Assembly (NCBI GenBank): GCA_963978445.1
Contig: CAXBRT010000083.1
Span: 1-8,144 of the forward strand
Direction of reading: 5' to 3'
DNA length: 8,144 nucleotides
Source: TMED14 sp003444795
GTDB taxonomy: Bacteria > Bacteroidota > Bacteroidia > Flavobacteriales > Schleiferiaceae
This document shows, one piece after another, positions 1 through 7,543 of this stretch. How positions within the stretch are numbered: the first letter of the stretch is position 1; every line of letters starts with the position of its first letter. The notes under the pieces are model-generated. The model was not told where the DNA came from. It saw nothing but the letters and a program-made list of their open reading frames with translations, and made no database searches. Both the position numbers and the translations under genes were made by a program.

Positions 1-416
1 TCATCCCCGGTGATGGAACGCTCACTTTTTGCGGATTCTAGGTCTACTTGCGAGCGCTGTCCTAGGACGGTCACTGTTTGCAATACGTCTACCGAAGAAC
101 TCAGTTTCACGTTGCGCTGGATGATTTTCCCGCCTTCCACGCGAAGACCATTGATGACTTGGGTGCCATAGCCGAGGACCTGAACCTTCATGCTGTAATC
201 ACCTGCGGGAACGCCTGTGATTTGGTACTTGCCGTCAAAGTCCGTGACTGCACTCAAGTAGGTACCCACGAGGGTGATACCCACATTGGGCAGCGTTTCG
301 CCGGTTTCGGCATCCGTTACCGTACCGCGCAAAATCCCGGTCTTCTGTGCCCATCCGCTTACGGAAACGAGCACCAAGAGACAGGTCCAGAGGAATTTCT
401 TACCAGGCAAAGTCAT
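1..416 (-). CDS. TonB-dependent receptor with carboxypeptidase-regulatory-like N-terminal domain (partial, N-terminal part)
   Basis: The first 138 codons of an outer-membrane TonB-dependent receptor; the frame is open to the left edge. The start is ATG at 416-414, beginning MTLPGKKFLWTCLL. A signal peptide covers about residues 1-23, with likely cleavage in SGWA|QKT. Residues about 28-106 form a CarboxypepD_reg-like beta-sandwich: GTVTDAETGETLPNVGITLVG, then the conserved TDFDGKYQITGVPAG and LGYGTQ, as found before the plug of many Bacteroidota receptors. The following stretch (SSSVDVLQTVTVLGQR) leads into the plug, which together with the barrel lies outside the window. Such receptors carry substrates across the outer membrane using TonB energy. 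The start overlaps the end of the upstream lipoprotein gene by 17 bp, so it is probably the last visible gene of the same operon. The substrate is inferred from neighbours only. The family call is firm from the N-terminal domain, signal peptide and continuation. Confidence 0.87.
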   Translation of the reverse strand, partial: MTLPGKKFLWTCLLVLVSVSGWAQKTGILRGTVTDAETGETLPNVGITLVGTYLSAVTDFDGKYQITGVPAGDYSMKVQVLGYGTQVINGLRVEGGKIIQRNVKLSSSVDVLQTVTVLGQRSQVDLESAKSERSITGD

Positions 417-1878
417 ACACGAGAATTTGTTCGAGTAGGTCTTCCATGGCTTGTGAACTTGCGGCTACGCGGTGCAATTCCACTGAAAAGAAAACTTCGT
501 TGATGTGAGCAGGATTGCCCAAGTATTTGCGGCGCACCCCGACCAAATTGTCGCCCTGCCAGCCACTGAGTTTGGTTAGTTGAGCACGGTAAAATACCTC
601 AGCATCAGCGGATGCTACAAGCGGGCTGATACCAATCACAATACTAGAAGGATGAAGATCTGGATAGGAACCGCTGACTTGAGGGACCAGGGCGGAATCG
701 GGAACGAGTCGAACTTGGCCTGAGGAGGTCACTATGCCGTCCATGGGAAAGGAACCGATGTAGGGCGTAAAGTCGGTGTTAGGACCAAAGGAGGTGCTTG
801 TCATCAACTTGCCTCCCTGGGTGGTAAATGACTGCAGTGCCTGCGCCATGTGGGCTAACAGTGGTTGGGTCGCACCCGTTACGGGGTCGAGCGCATTGTC
901 CGAATTGGTCACCGTGAGCACCCGGTCGTATTGAGACAAGATGTGCTTGAAGGTGGGATTCCAATAGTAGGGACGAGCCTCACCGCTGTTGGCATTCAGG
1001 TCGAGTAAGTCGTAGGAGAGTGAAAGGGCATTCAGCCAACCTTGGTAACTGGAGGTCACCGCCGAGGTTTGTCCACTGATAACGAGCAAATCAGAGGTAG
1101 GTCGGAGCAAGGTGACTTCAAGGGCAGAATCTACCTCGCTCGTAGCGCCAGCGATGTCGGACAAACGGACTTGGAAGATATTTCCACCATTTTCTAGCAG
1201 CCCATCCACCCCAGTCAATACAGGTTGCAGAGCATTCCCATAATACACGGATGCCGTAGTGCCCATGCCGCCTCCAGCATCAGGTTCCAGCACAAAGGTG
1301 AGCATGGGTTGCTTGGGGTCAATGGTGTACCATGTTCCGTTATTCATGCGGATTTCGGCACCCGCAATGGTTTCGTTGCCATCCGGATCGCTGGCCGTCC
1401 AACGGTACGTCAGGACCCCTAAAGCCGTCCCCAAAGACTGAGACTGTTGATCTACTTCCGCCACGGGCGGGGCATTTTTCAGCGGGAAGACAAGACTGGC
1501 AGGACTTTCATCGCGCTGCCCCTGGTTGTCGATGGCCCGAACGTAGAGCGTAATATCCGCCGTATCGCTTCCCGCAGGGATGGCAAAGAGGAAGGTGCTG
1601 TCTTGTCGCTTGCTGTACTTCCAGGTGCTGCCATCAAGAGAAAGCTCATAGCCCGTGACATAGCCGTCGACGTCCGTTCCGTACCAGCTCATGCTGACCT
1701 TGGAATTCAAACGATCCGCACCGAACCGTTCTATGGACTTCACTGCCAAATGCGTTTCAGGCGCTACATTGCCAATAGCTTCCCCACGGTCACATCCATT
1801 CATGCCCATGGCGAGAATAGCCAATGCATAAAGTCCTGCCTGGAGGGAGGAGCGGAATGGAATGGGGAGTCGGCTCAT
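400..1878 (-). CDS. Predicted lipoprotein: two Fn3/Ig-like domains plus amidotransferase-like Rossmann domain
   Basis: A 492-aa surface or periplasmic lipoprotein of unknown exact function. The N-terminus has a hydrophobic segment (LYALAILAMGMNGC) with a non-canonical lipobox, MNG|C, at Cys29. That cysteine is the only one in the protein, which supports lipidation. Residues about 36-132 read as a Fn3/Ig-like domain (VSMSWYGTDVDGYVTGYELS), and about 136-258 as a second (TYRWTASDPDGNE). From about 260 to the end is an alpha/beta region (DLLVISGQTS, YDRVLTVTNSD, TQGGKLMTSTS, NEVFFSVELHRV) that resembles the class I glutamine amidotransferase-like fold used as a non-enzymatic domain in secreted proteins; no nucleophile cysteine is present. 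I chose ATG at 1878, four bases after the upstream stop. An in-frame TTG at 1890 would add four residues and overlap that gene. The 3' end overlaps the receptor start by 17 bp. It could be an accessory lipoprotein for that receptor; this is inference. Confidence 0.8.
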   Translation of the reverse strand: MSRLPIPFRSSLQAGLYALAILAMGMNGCDRGEAIGNVAPETHLAVKSIERFGADRLNSKVSMSWYGTDVDGYVTGYELSLDGSTWKYSKRQDSTFLFAIPAGSDTADITLYVRAIDNQGQRDESPASLVFPLKNAPPVAEVDQQSQSLGTALGVLTYRWTASDPDGNETIAGAEIRMNNGTWYTIDPKQPMLTFVLEPDAGGGMGTTASVYYGNALQPVLTGVDGLLENGGNIFQVRLSDIAGATSEVDSALEVTLLRPTSDLLVISGQTSAVTSSYQGWLNALSLSYDLLDLNANSGEARPYYWNPTFKHILSQYDRVLTVTNSDNALDPVTGATQPLLAHMAQALQSFTTQGGKLMTSTSFGPNTDFTPYIGSFPMDGIVTSSGQVRLVPDSALVPQVSGSYPDLHPSSIVIGISPLVASADAEVFYRAQLTKLSGWQGDNLVGVRRKYLGNPAHINEVFFSVELHRVAASSQAMEDLLEQILVYDFAW

Positions 1879-1882
1879 AGAC

Positions 1883-4111
1883 TTAGTCAATCAAGGCGAC
1901 ACGAAGCACTTGAACTTTGCCTTCTTTCTCGACTCGCAAGAAGTAGGTACCGCGACCTAAATGCGCCACGGAAAGTGCCGTGCGGTTCTCCGTCAAGCGG
2001 CCTTCTGCGACGGGACGTCCCAGAGCATCCATCAATCGATAACTAGCTCCTTCTTCCGCTTCCAGAACGATTTGCTCACGGCTTGGGTTGGGGTAGGCAC
2101 GTACCTGCAAGGCATCGGGGTGGAGGATACCCACAGTGCTCTTAGGCAGATCCGTGGTATCCAAAGTGATGTTAATCCCGATGAAGTCATCGTTGTTACG
2201 CGGAAGTACGCGGTAGTTGCTAAAGCCGTAGAAGCAAATGCCTTCCACAGCATCCATATTCATGGTGTCGCTCACCACGATGGGGCTGACTTCCATATTG
2301 CCATCCAAGGTGTCATAGGCAGCATTGGTGACGAGCTGAACGTACAGCGAGCTAAAGGAAGTGGCCGATTGACGCCCCGCCAAAACGAGGGCTCGGTTCC
2401 AGTAGCCCGCACCAGGCGTGTTGGAAACGGCATAGTCGCCAAATCCTAGGTTGGTCTGAGCGATGTGCAACTTTTGCTGGGCGGGATCTTCTAAACGCAC
2501 ATAACAGCCTTCCCACTGCTCCCAAGCGTATCCGTATTTCTCGGCACTATCGGAAGGGTTTACGACCGAAGCGACAGGAAGCATGCGGTTGCCTGTTTTG
2601 CTAATGGAGGCGACATTCAAGCGCGTCATGCCGTAGTATTCCTCCACGGTTCCGCTGACTACTACCTCTTCTTCGCGGAAGAATTGCGTGATGCCAGAGC
2701 CGACACACCAGATGCCGCTCCAAGGACCGCCGCCTGCATCTTGGATGTACAAGAAGCCCAAGTCATGCTGCTTGGTGGACGCCGTGACGATTCCTTTAAC
2801 CGTGACGTTTTGGCCCATGTAGGGGCTATTGCCATTGCTGGAAAGGGTGAACTGTAGGTCTTGAATAATAGCGCCGTTCTGTCGAACCGTGTAGTAGTCT
2901 ACATTGGGCTGCGCTTGGCCGACAGGGGTAGTGGGGTAGTAGGAGGCATTGCCTTCGTTGTCCCAAGCCAAAATGTAGTAGCGCACGAGGGTTCCCAAAG
3001 CTTGGTTAGGCAAGGTGGCTTCGTATTCATCCGTAGAGCCCGCTGCCAAAGTCATGTTCATTTTGGTGAACTGCGTGGGAAGTAGAGAAGTGTCTGCGCT
3101 GTAGTATACAAATACGGAGTCAACAGTTCCGTCAAAATCCGTGATGTTGCATACGAGATCCACCGATTGGTTGGGCGTGGGGACCATGGGGTCGCGCTCA
3201 AAGTTGGAGATATAGGGGGGCGCATAGGCAATGATGTAGTGAGTGGAATCGAAAGGATTCAATTCGTAGCCACGTGAGCCCGAACCCACCAAGCACCCAT
3301 TGCCGTCATGACGGACGACGCCCTTCAAGCTGGAGTAGAAGGTTCCGGGAACCGGGGTCACAAAGGAACCGGTGCTCTGGGGCGAGTAGGGGTTCACCGT
3401 TTGCCATGAGGGGAGCTTTTGGGCCAAGAAGCGGTCCGAAACGTTGATCTTATTACCATTGCCGTCTACCACGTTGAAGCTGATGCGGTTGCCGGAGAAT
3501 GGAATAACTTCTGTCACGGTGACGTTGTTGAATTCGACAAAACTGTTTTCCCACTGCTCTCCTGTCGTGAGAATATTCACACGCAAAGGATCGTTCAAGT
3601 CACCCACGGTGATTTGTGCGGGGGTTGGGACGGGGCGTGAGCCCATCACTTGAATCGAGTTGGCATCAATGGTTTCCAATTGATTTCCATTGTTGTAGAC
3701 GCCTACACGGCCTACCACTTTGACCAGGTCACCGGGAATGAGGAATTCAATGTTGGGGATGGGAAGCAATTGTCCCTGCGCGTTCGTGTAGACCCCCATG
3801 ACTTCCATGCCGCGCCATGCGCCAGCAGCACCTTGTGCCACGGTATCTACAATGAACAAGAAGGGACGGTGACCGCCCTGAACTGAACCGGAAGCCACCT
3901 CGGAACGATCACCCGGCGTCACGACTATGCCGTACGTCATGACCGTATCTCCCAGGTAGGCAGAGGTGTCATTGCAGTTAGCAAGATCCGTGGCGGATAC
4001 ATATTGGATGGATGAGATGGAGGTGTAAGGCAAGGTTTGGCCAAAAACGGCAAAACTGCAAAGGCCCACACAGAGGGTAAAAAAGCGCTTCATAGGAGAG
4101 GGGTTGATCAT
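1883..4111 (-). CDS. Secreted multi-OB-fold protein with T9SS type A sorting domain
   Basis: A 742-aa predicted secreted protein. A signal peptide ends near residue 25 (CSFAVFG|QTLPY). Residues about 53-158 look like an OB-fold of the extracellular-nuclease-associated type (LGDTVMTYGIVVTPGD, PGDLVKVVGRVGVYNNGNQLE). It is followed by a GEQWENSFVEFNNVTVTE segment at 184-201. An Ig-like domain lies at about 296-392 (DFDGTVDSVFVYYSAD, GTLVRYYILAWDNEGN). A second OB-like unit begins near 430 (MGQNVTVKGIVTAST, EEEVVVSGTVEEYYGMTRL) and is followed by WEQWEGCYVRLED near 530-542. The two EQWE motifs are encoded by the same 12 bases, at 3548-3559 and 2510-2521. The end (about 669-742: YPNP, YRLMDALGRPVAEG, GRGTYFLRVEKEG) is a T9SS type A sorting domain, cleaved during export. 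No catalytic site is visible, so it probably binds a ligand. ATG at 4111 shares ATGA with the upstream stop; ATG at 4093 (MKRFFTL) is an alternative that gives a tidier signal peptide. Confidence 0.88.
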   Translation of the reverse strand: MINPSPMKRFFTLCVGLCSFAVFGQTLPYTSISSIQYVSATDLANCNDTSAYLGDTVMTYGIVVTPGDRSEVASGSVQGGHRPFLFIVDTVAQGAAGAWRGMEVMGVYTNAQGQLLPIPNIEFLIPGDLVKVVGRVGVYNNGNQLETIDANSIQVMGSRPVPTPAQITVGDLNDPLRVNILTTGEQWENSFVEFNNVTVTEVIPFSGNRISFNVVDGNGNKINVSDRFLAQKLPSWQTVNPYSPQSTGSFVTPVPGTFYSSLKGVVRHDGNGCLVGSGSRGYELNPFDSTHYIIAYAPPYISNFERDPMVPTPNQSVDLVCNITDFDGTVDSVFVYYSADTSLLPTQFTKMNMTLAAGSTDEYEATLPNQALGTLVRYYILAWDNEGNASYYPTTPVGQAQPNVDYYTVRQNGAIIQDLQFTLSSNGNSPYMGQNVTVKGIVTASTKQHDLGFLYIQDAGGGPWSGIWCVGSGITQFFREEEVVVSGTVEEYYGMTRLNVASISKTGNRMLPVASVVNPSDSAEKYGYAWEQWEGCYVRLEDPAQQKLHIAQTNLGFGDYAVSNTPGAGYWNRALVLAGRQSATSFSSLYVQLVTNAAYDTLDGNMEVSPIVVSDTMNMDAVEGICFYGFSNYRVLPRNNDDFIGINITLDTTDLPKSTVGILHPDALQVRAYPNPSREQIVLEAEEGASYRLMDALGRPVAEGRLTENRTALSVAHLGRGTYFLRVEKEGKVQVLRVALID

Positions 4112-6237
4112 TTTAAAACAGTGAATTGGCCGGTGAAGAGTTCTCCTGTTTGGAGATCTTGAACGGCGTAGAAGTAGAGTCCTCGGGCGAGGATTTGGCT
4201 TTGGTCGGTGAGGAGGTCCCAGGCGTGTTCGCCGCCTGAAAAGACGCGGTCGGCAGCGGATTCTCCTGCAAAGGTTTGGAACCAGCGGATGTCGCCCCCT
4301 TGGTAGTCGGCGTGATGCTCAAACTGGTCCATGACATCTCCGGCTGGAGAGGTAATCGTGATACGGCAATCCGCGGGTAGGTTGGCAAAGACCAACTTGC
4401 GTGATTCCTCTTGGAAATTGGATTGCCCTTCCCAGGCTGCCCCCGCATAGTACGGATTGGGGTAGACAAAGGGCGGGTAATTTTTCATGCTTGGATTGGC
4501 CGGGGTGCCGGCAAAGGCGCGCACATCATTGGCCAAGAAACTGGATTCCAAAGACTCCAATTGCGTGTCTGGATTTCCTTGGTCAAATGCCGTAACAGCG
4601 ACGGCATGCTGCCAGCCGTTTGGCAAGCCTTCCAGGGCATAGTGGTAGTGGTAAGCCGTGGTGTCGCCGGCAAAGTAGAGGGGCTCTGGCAAGGCAATGT
4701 CGGCTAGGCCTGTTTCGTAAAACAGCCCATTGCCAGGGACGTCGTACTCGGCAGCGCGGACAAAGTCCTCAGAAAGATTCTGAGCCCCTTCGACGTCAAA
4801 TCCCAGGCGGCTCAGGTAGACGCGGCATCCTTCAAAGTCTTTTTTCTGCGTAATGGGGTCGACGCTTTCTTCGGCGTTTCGGGACCAAAAGAGGTCAATG
4901 CGGTGGTCGCCGGGGACGGCGCGAATACGGGGGGCGTCCGGTGGGCTTGGAAGAATGAAGCGGGTGATTTTGCCGTTTCCGTCGCGGTCCTCGCCTTCGT
5001 CTAGGAGTCCGTTAAAGTTGATGTCTTCTCCGTTGTAGGCGACTTGGGCCCATTCGGCGTTGCTGATGAAACGCGCCTTTTGAGCAGCAGTATTGGCACT
5101 GTTGGGCTGGCCATCATCCACTTTCTTGCCCATCACAAAGGCAAAGGCCAGCGTGATCTCGTCCCCAGGCGCAAATGCGCTGAAGGGCCCCACGCTCACG
5201 AGATCAGAGCGGTTTCCGCTTGCATTGAGCAAGCCTTGGATGTTCATGCCGACGCCATTTTGGCAGTCTACCCCTTGGGGATCGTCCCAACAGGGATTTT
5301 GGTTGAGGCCCTCCGTCATTTTCACATACCGCTGGGGATCGGAGGTGGGGAAGAAGAAGAGCGCTTGGCCCGAGTTGTTAAAAATCCACGCGTTGTAGTG
5401 GTCTTTGAAACCGGGCGTAATGTCTGGATGCTTAAATCCGTTTTTGTCTTCTGCACCTAGGAATTTTTGGCCGATATACGAATCTGTGAGCCCCACATCG
5501 CCCGTGGCGTCATAGCAGTAGGCCATGTGCAGACTGTCCAAGTAGCCATTGCCCCCTTGAGAGTCGAATACGGCACCGCCGGCGCCCGCAGGGGTCGCAT
5601 TGATGTTGCGCACCACGGTATTTGCCCATAGCGCGATGTGCAGGTCATCATAGGTTTCGAGGCCTACGTTTTTAATCGTCAAATTGGCGACCACGAAAAA
5701 GTCCGAAAAGCGGTAATTCCAATTGTACGTCTCCATGGTGACCTCAAGACCCATGGGGGTGGTGTGTCCACTGATGGGGATGGAGGTACCGGGGACTAAG
5801 AGGTTGGCATCCGTAAAGGTGCTCTTGAAATCTTGGTGCGAAATCGCTTCGGGGCGGAAGTTGGGGTTGTCGCGCAGGGAAGAAATTTCCTGCATGCCTC
5901 CGGCGGTATTCGTGAATTCAAATCCACCGCGACCAGGGGCATAGCCTTGAGGAGCGTCATAGGCGGAGGTGCTGACGCGCACGGTCCCGCTACCATCGAT
6001 GCCTCCAATCCAAATGCCCGATTCAAAGAGGTGTTCCGTGCCAGAGCCTGCGGGGTATTCGCCGGAAGGATTTCCCGTTCCATCCTTGTAACCGCGGAAG
6101 GCATTTCCAAAGGTCCCCACATTGGTCACCGTCATGCGAACGTTGCTCGCATTTGTGAGCTTCTCCACAAAGTTTTGGGCCTGGAGTACGGCGGCACCCG
6201 CCATCCACACACTTAAGGCCATGGCATACTTTCTCAT
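4108..6237 (-). CDS. Large secreted protein with EF-hand-like loop, Fn3-like domain and T9SS-type C-terminus
   Basis: A 709-aa predicted extracellular protein of unknown function. Translation starts at ATG 6237 (MRKYAMALSVW), which gives a clean signal peptide ending in VLQA|QNF. The frame stays open upstream to 6420, but those 61 residues are arginine-, proline- and glycine-rich, lie inside the nuclease gene and would precede the signal peptide. Residues about 22-400 have no family I can name, although motifs such as ESGIWIGGIDGSG and DFFVVANLTIKNVG are of a type seen in large secreted Bacteroidota proteins. Residues 405-416 (DINFNGLLDEGE) match a canonical EF-hand calcium loop, with a weaker DRDGNG copy directly after. 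A Fn3-like domain follows at about 430-555 (PDAPRIRAVPGDHRIDLFW). The C-terminus from about 591 (VYPNPYYAG ... ARGLYFYAVQD ... GQFTVLK) is FlgD/T9SS-sorting-like. The start overlaps the nuclease stop as ATGA, and the stop overlaps the next start in the same way, which suggests translational coupling. Confidence 0.87.
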   Translation of the reverse strand: MRKYAMALSVWMAGAAVLQAQNFVEKLTNASNVRMTVTNVGTFGNAFRGYKDGTGNPSGEYPAGSGTEHLFESGIWIGGIDGSGTVRVSTSAYDAPQGYAPGRGGFEFTNTAGGMQEISSLRDNPNFRPEAISHQDFKSTFTDANLLVPGTSIPISGHTTPMGLEVTMETYNWNYRFSDFFVVANLTIKNVGLETYDDLHIALWANTVVRNINATPAGAGGAVFDSQGGNGYLDSLHMAYCYDATGDVGLTDSYIGQKFLGAEDKNGFKHPDITPGFKDHYNAWIFNNSGQALFFFPTSDPQRYVKMTEGLNQNPCWDDPQGVDCQNGVGMNIQGLLNASGNRSDLVSVGPFSAFAPGDEITLAFAFVMGKKVDDGQPNSANTAAQKARFISNAEWAQVAYNGEDINFNGLLDEGEDRDGNGKITRFILPSPPDAPRIRAVPGDHRIDLFWSRNAEESVDPITQKKDFEGCRVYLSRLGFDVEGAQNLSEDFVRAAEYDVPGNGLFYETGLADIALPEPLYFAGDTTAYHYHYALEGLPNGWQHAVAVTAFDQGNPDTQLESLESSFLANDVRAFAGTPANPSMKNYPPFVYPNPYYAGAAWEGQSNFQEESRKLVFANLPADCRITITSPAGDVMDQFEHHADYQGGDIRWFQTFAGESAADRVFSGGEHAWDLLTDQSQILARGLYFYAVQDLQTGELFTGQFTVLK

Positions 6238-7535
6238 GGCAATTTCTGTGTACTTGGCAGGCGATGCTGCGGTTGGAGGGTGAAGAGAACCATACCTGTA
6301 GTTGCAGGAAGAGGAAGCGGGAAGCGCAGGCTTTCTACCTGTCCGGAGAAGAGGGTGCGTCCCAAGAGGTCGACACAGCGCCAAGGGGCACCCATAGCGG
6401 CCTGACTCACCTCCACCCAATAGCCGTCTTGGCGATTGCCGCGGATTTGGAGAGGTAGGGCATGGGTCTCTTCCACGGAAATTTGCAAACGCTCCACATC
6501 AATGTCCACGTAAACCGGAAGGTGATCACTCATCTCGTACAAAGCGGTAAGCACATTAGCCGGTACAGAATTGTTGGCGGGAGAATTGATGGAAGAATTG
6601 AAGTGCAATCCATCGTTCCCAACAGGGGTAAGAGACCCGGCTACGTAGGCCATTTTCGCCGTGCCGGAAGCCACATTATCGTTGAATAGGACGTGGTCAT
6701 AGCGGTCGTCCATTCCTCCGCCGGAGAAACAGCCGTTGTTCGTGGCACCGTCACGGGTGCTTTGCGTGTGGAGATATCGGAAGGTATAGTTGTTGTTCCA
6801 GTTGCCCGGCTGGTTTTCGGGGTCATTAAAACGTAGGCTGGTGGTGCTGGGGTTGAGCAGGTTTTGAAAACCTGTTTCCTGGCTTTTTGGCATGTTCAAG
6901 TCGCCTGCTAGGTAGTAATTATCGTCCACGTTGTGGGATTGGATGTAGGCCATCAGGGCGGCGGTTTCACGCGCTCTGTCGGCGATGTCACTGGCCGTAG
7001 AGCCCGCCTTTAAATGGGCGGCAAAAACGGTGAATACCACGGTATCCGGATGGATGCTCAGAAGACTGTCTTTGTAGTAGAACCGCTTGACGTCAATGCC
7101 ACGTACCAAATTCTGATTGTTCACATCCTTGGTAATGATGTCCTGGTCGAGCAGGCCCAATTTGTTTTGGTCATAGTAAATGCCATTCATCAGGGAGGAT
7201 CCGTTGGAAAAGAAATCTGTCTTTTCCCAGCGAGTTTCCCCATTGACATTTAGGCAATAGGTCAGTATGCGCCCGTGTGGCGTCGTATTGTCTCCGTTGA
7301 TTTCATTGCATACCAGAAGGTCCGGCTGGGCATAGTCCACAATGGTCGCGAGATAGCCTTCCTTTTGTACCGGGTTGTTGCTGCTCGTCGGGCAATAGCT
7401 GGTGGTGTTGCGGTAGTTGAGCAAATTGTACGTCATGATCCGAATGCGCTCCGGAGCCTGCCCCCAAAGCGAAAAATTCCCCGCCACCAGGGCGAGGAGC
7501 CAAAGCAATTGCCAACGTTTTAAACGGGTATGCAT
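6234..7535 (-). CDS. Secreted endonuclease/exonuclease/phosphatase family protein
   Basis: A 433-aa metal-dependent phosphoesterase of the EEP (DNase I-like) fold, the only obvious enzyme of the operon. A signal peptide ends near residue 25 (ALVAGNFSLWG|QAP). All motifs are present in the usual order: TYNLLNYR (Asn37), CNEIN (Glu78, metal), FAAHLKAG (His174), LAGDLNM (Asp212/Asn214), MDDRYDHVLF (276-284) and MSDHLPVYVD (Asp337/His338, catalytic). The set is complete, so activity is expected; EEP enzymes cut DNA, RNA, phosphoinositides or sphingomyelin, and sequence alone does not choose among these. Five cysteines could form disulfides outside the cell. The tail from about 348 to 433 (CVDLLGRTLFSGQ, ATTGMVLFTL) resembles a degenerate T9SS sorting domain. 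The ATG at 7535 is chosen because it gives a complete signal peptide; it lies just downstream of a TAnnTTTG element. The gene is first in the operon and ends in an ATGA overlap with the next. The adjacent OB-fold protein favours a nuclease role, by analogy with ExeM-like proteins. Confidence 0.92.
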   Translation of the reverse strand: MHTRLKRWQLLWLLALVAGNFSLWGQAPERIRIMTYNLLNYRNTTSYCPTSSNNPVQKEGYLATIVDYAQPDLLVCNEINGDNTTPHGRILTYCLNVNGETRWEKTDFFSNGSSLMNGIYYDQNKLGLLDQDIITKDVNNQNLVRGIDVKRFYYKDSLLSIHPDTVVFTVFAAHLKAGSTASDIADRARETAALMAYIQSHNVDDNYYLAGDLNMPKSQETGFQNLLNPSTTSLRFNDPENQPGNWNNNYTFRYLHTQSTRDGATNNGCFSGGGMDDRYDHVLFNDNVASGTAKMAYVAGSLTPVGNDGLHFNSSINSPANNSVPANVLTALYEMSDHLPVYVDIDVERLQISVEETHALPLQIRGNRQDGYWVEVSQAAMGAPWRCVDLLGRTLFSGQVESLRFPLPLPATTGMVLFTLQPQHRLPSTQKLP

Positions 7536-7543
7536 ACCTCTTT

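Noticed and set aside
78..503. Open frame of 141 codons on the plus strand.
   Set aside because: It is antisense to the N-terminus of the left-edge receptor, whose signal peptide and CarboxypepD_reg domain are convincing.
400..1878. SusD-like partner lipoprotein of the adjacent receptor.
   Set aside because: Beta-sandwich and Rossmann-like sequence patterns are seen, not the helical TPR-type repeats of SusD, and the gene precedes the receptor instead of following it.
1879..1890. TTG start at 1890 for the lipoprotein.
   Set aside because: It is possible but would overlap the upstream gene by 8 bp with a rare start codon; ATG at 1878 lies 4 bases after the stop and keeps the whole signal peptide.
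1447..2046. Open frame of 199 codons on the plus strand.
   Set aside because: It lies antisense across the lipoprotein and OB-fold genes, has low-complexity Arg-rich composition, no recognisable domain and no start context; it is a shadow of the real genes.
5044..5460. Open frame of 138 codons on the plus strand.
   Set aside because: It is antisense to the middle of the 709-aa secreted protein; no domain or signal sequence, and the opposite frame is clearly coding.
6238..6420. Upstream in-frame extension of the 709-aa secreted protein to a start at 6420.
   Set aside because: The extra 61 residues are Arg/Pro/Gly-rich, overlap the nuclease gene completely and would bury a clean signal peptide. 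The ATGA junction at 6237 fits the pattern of the next junction.
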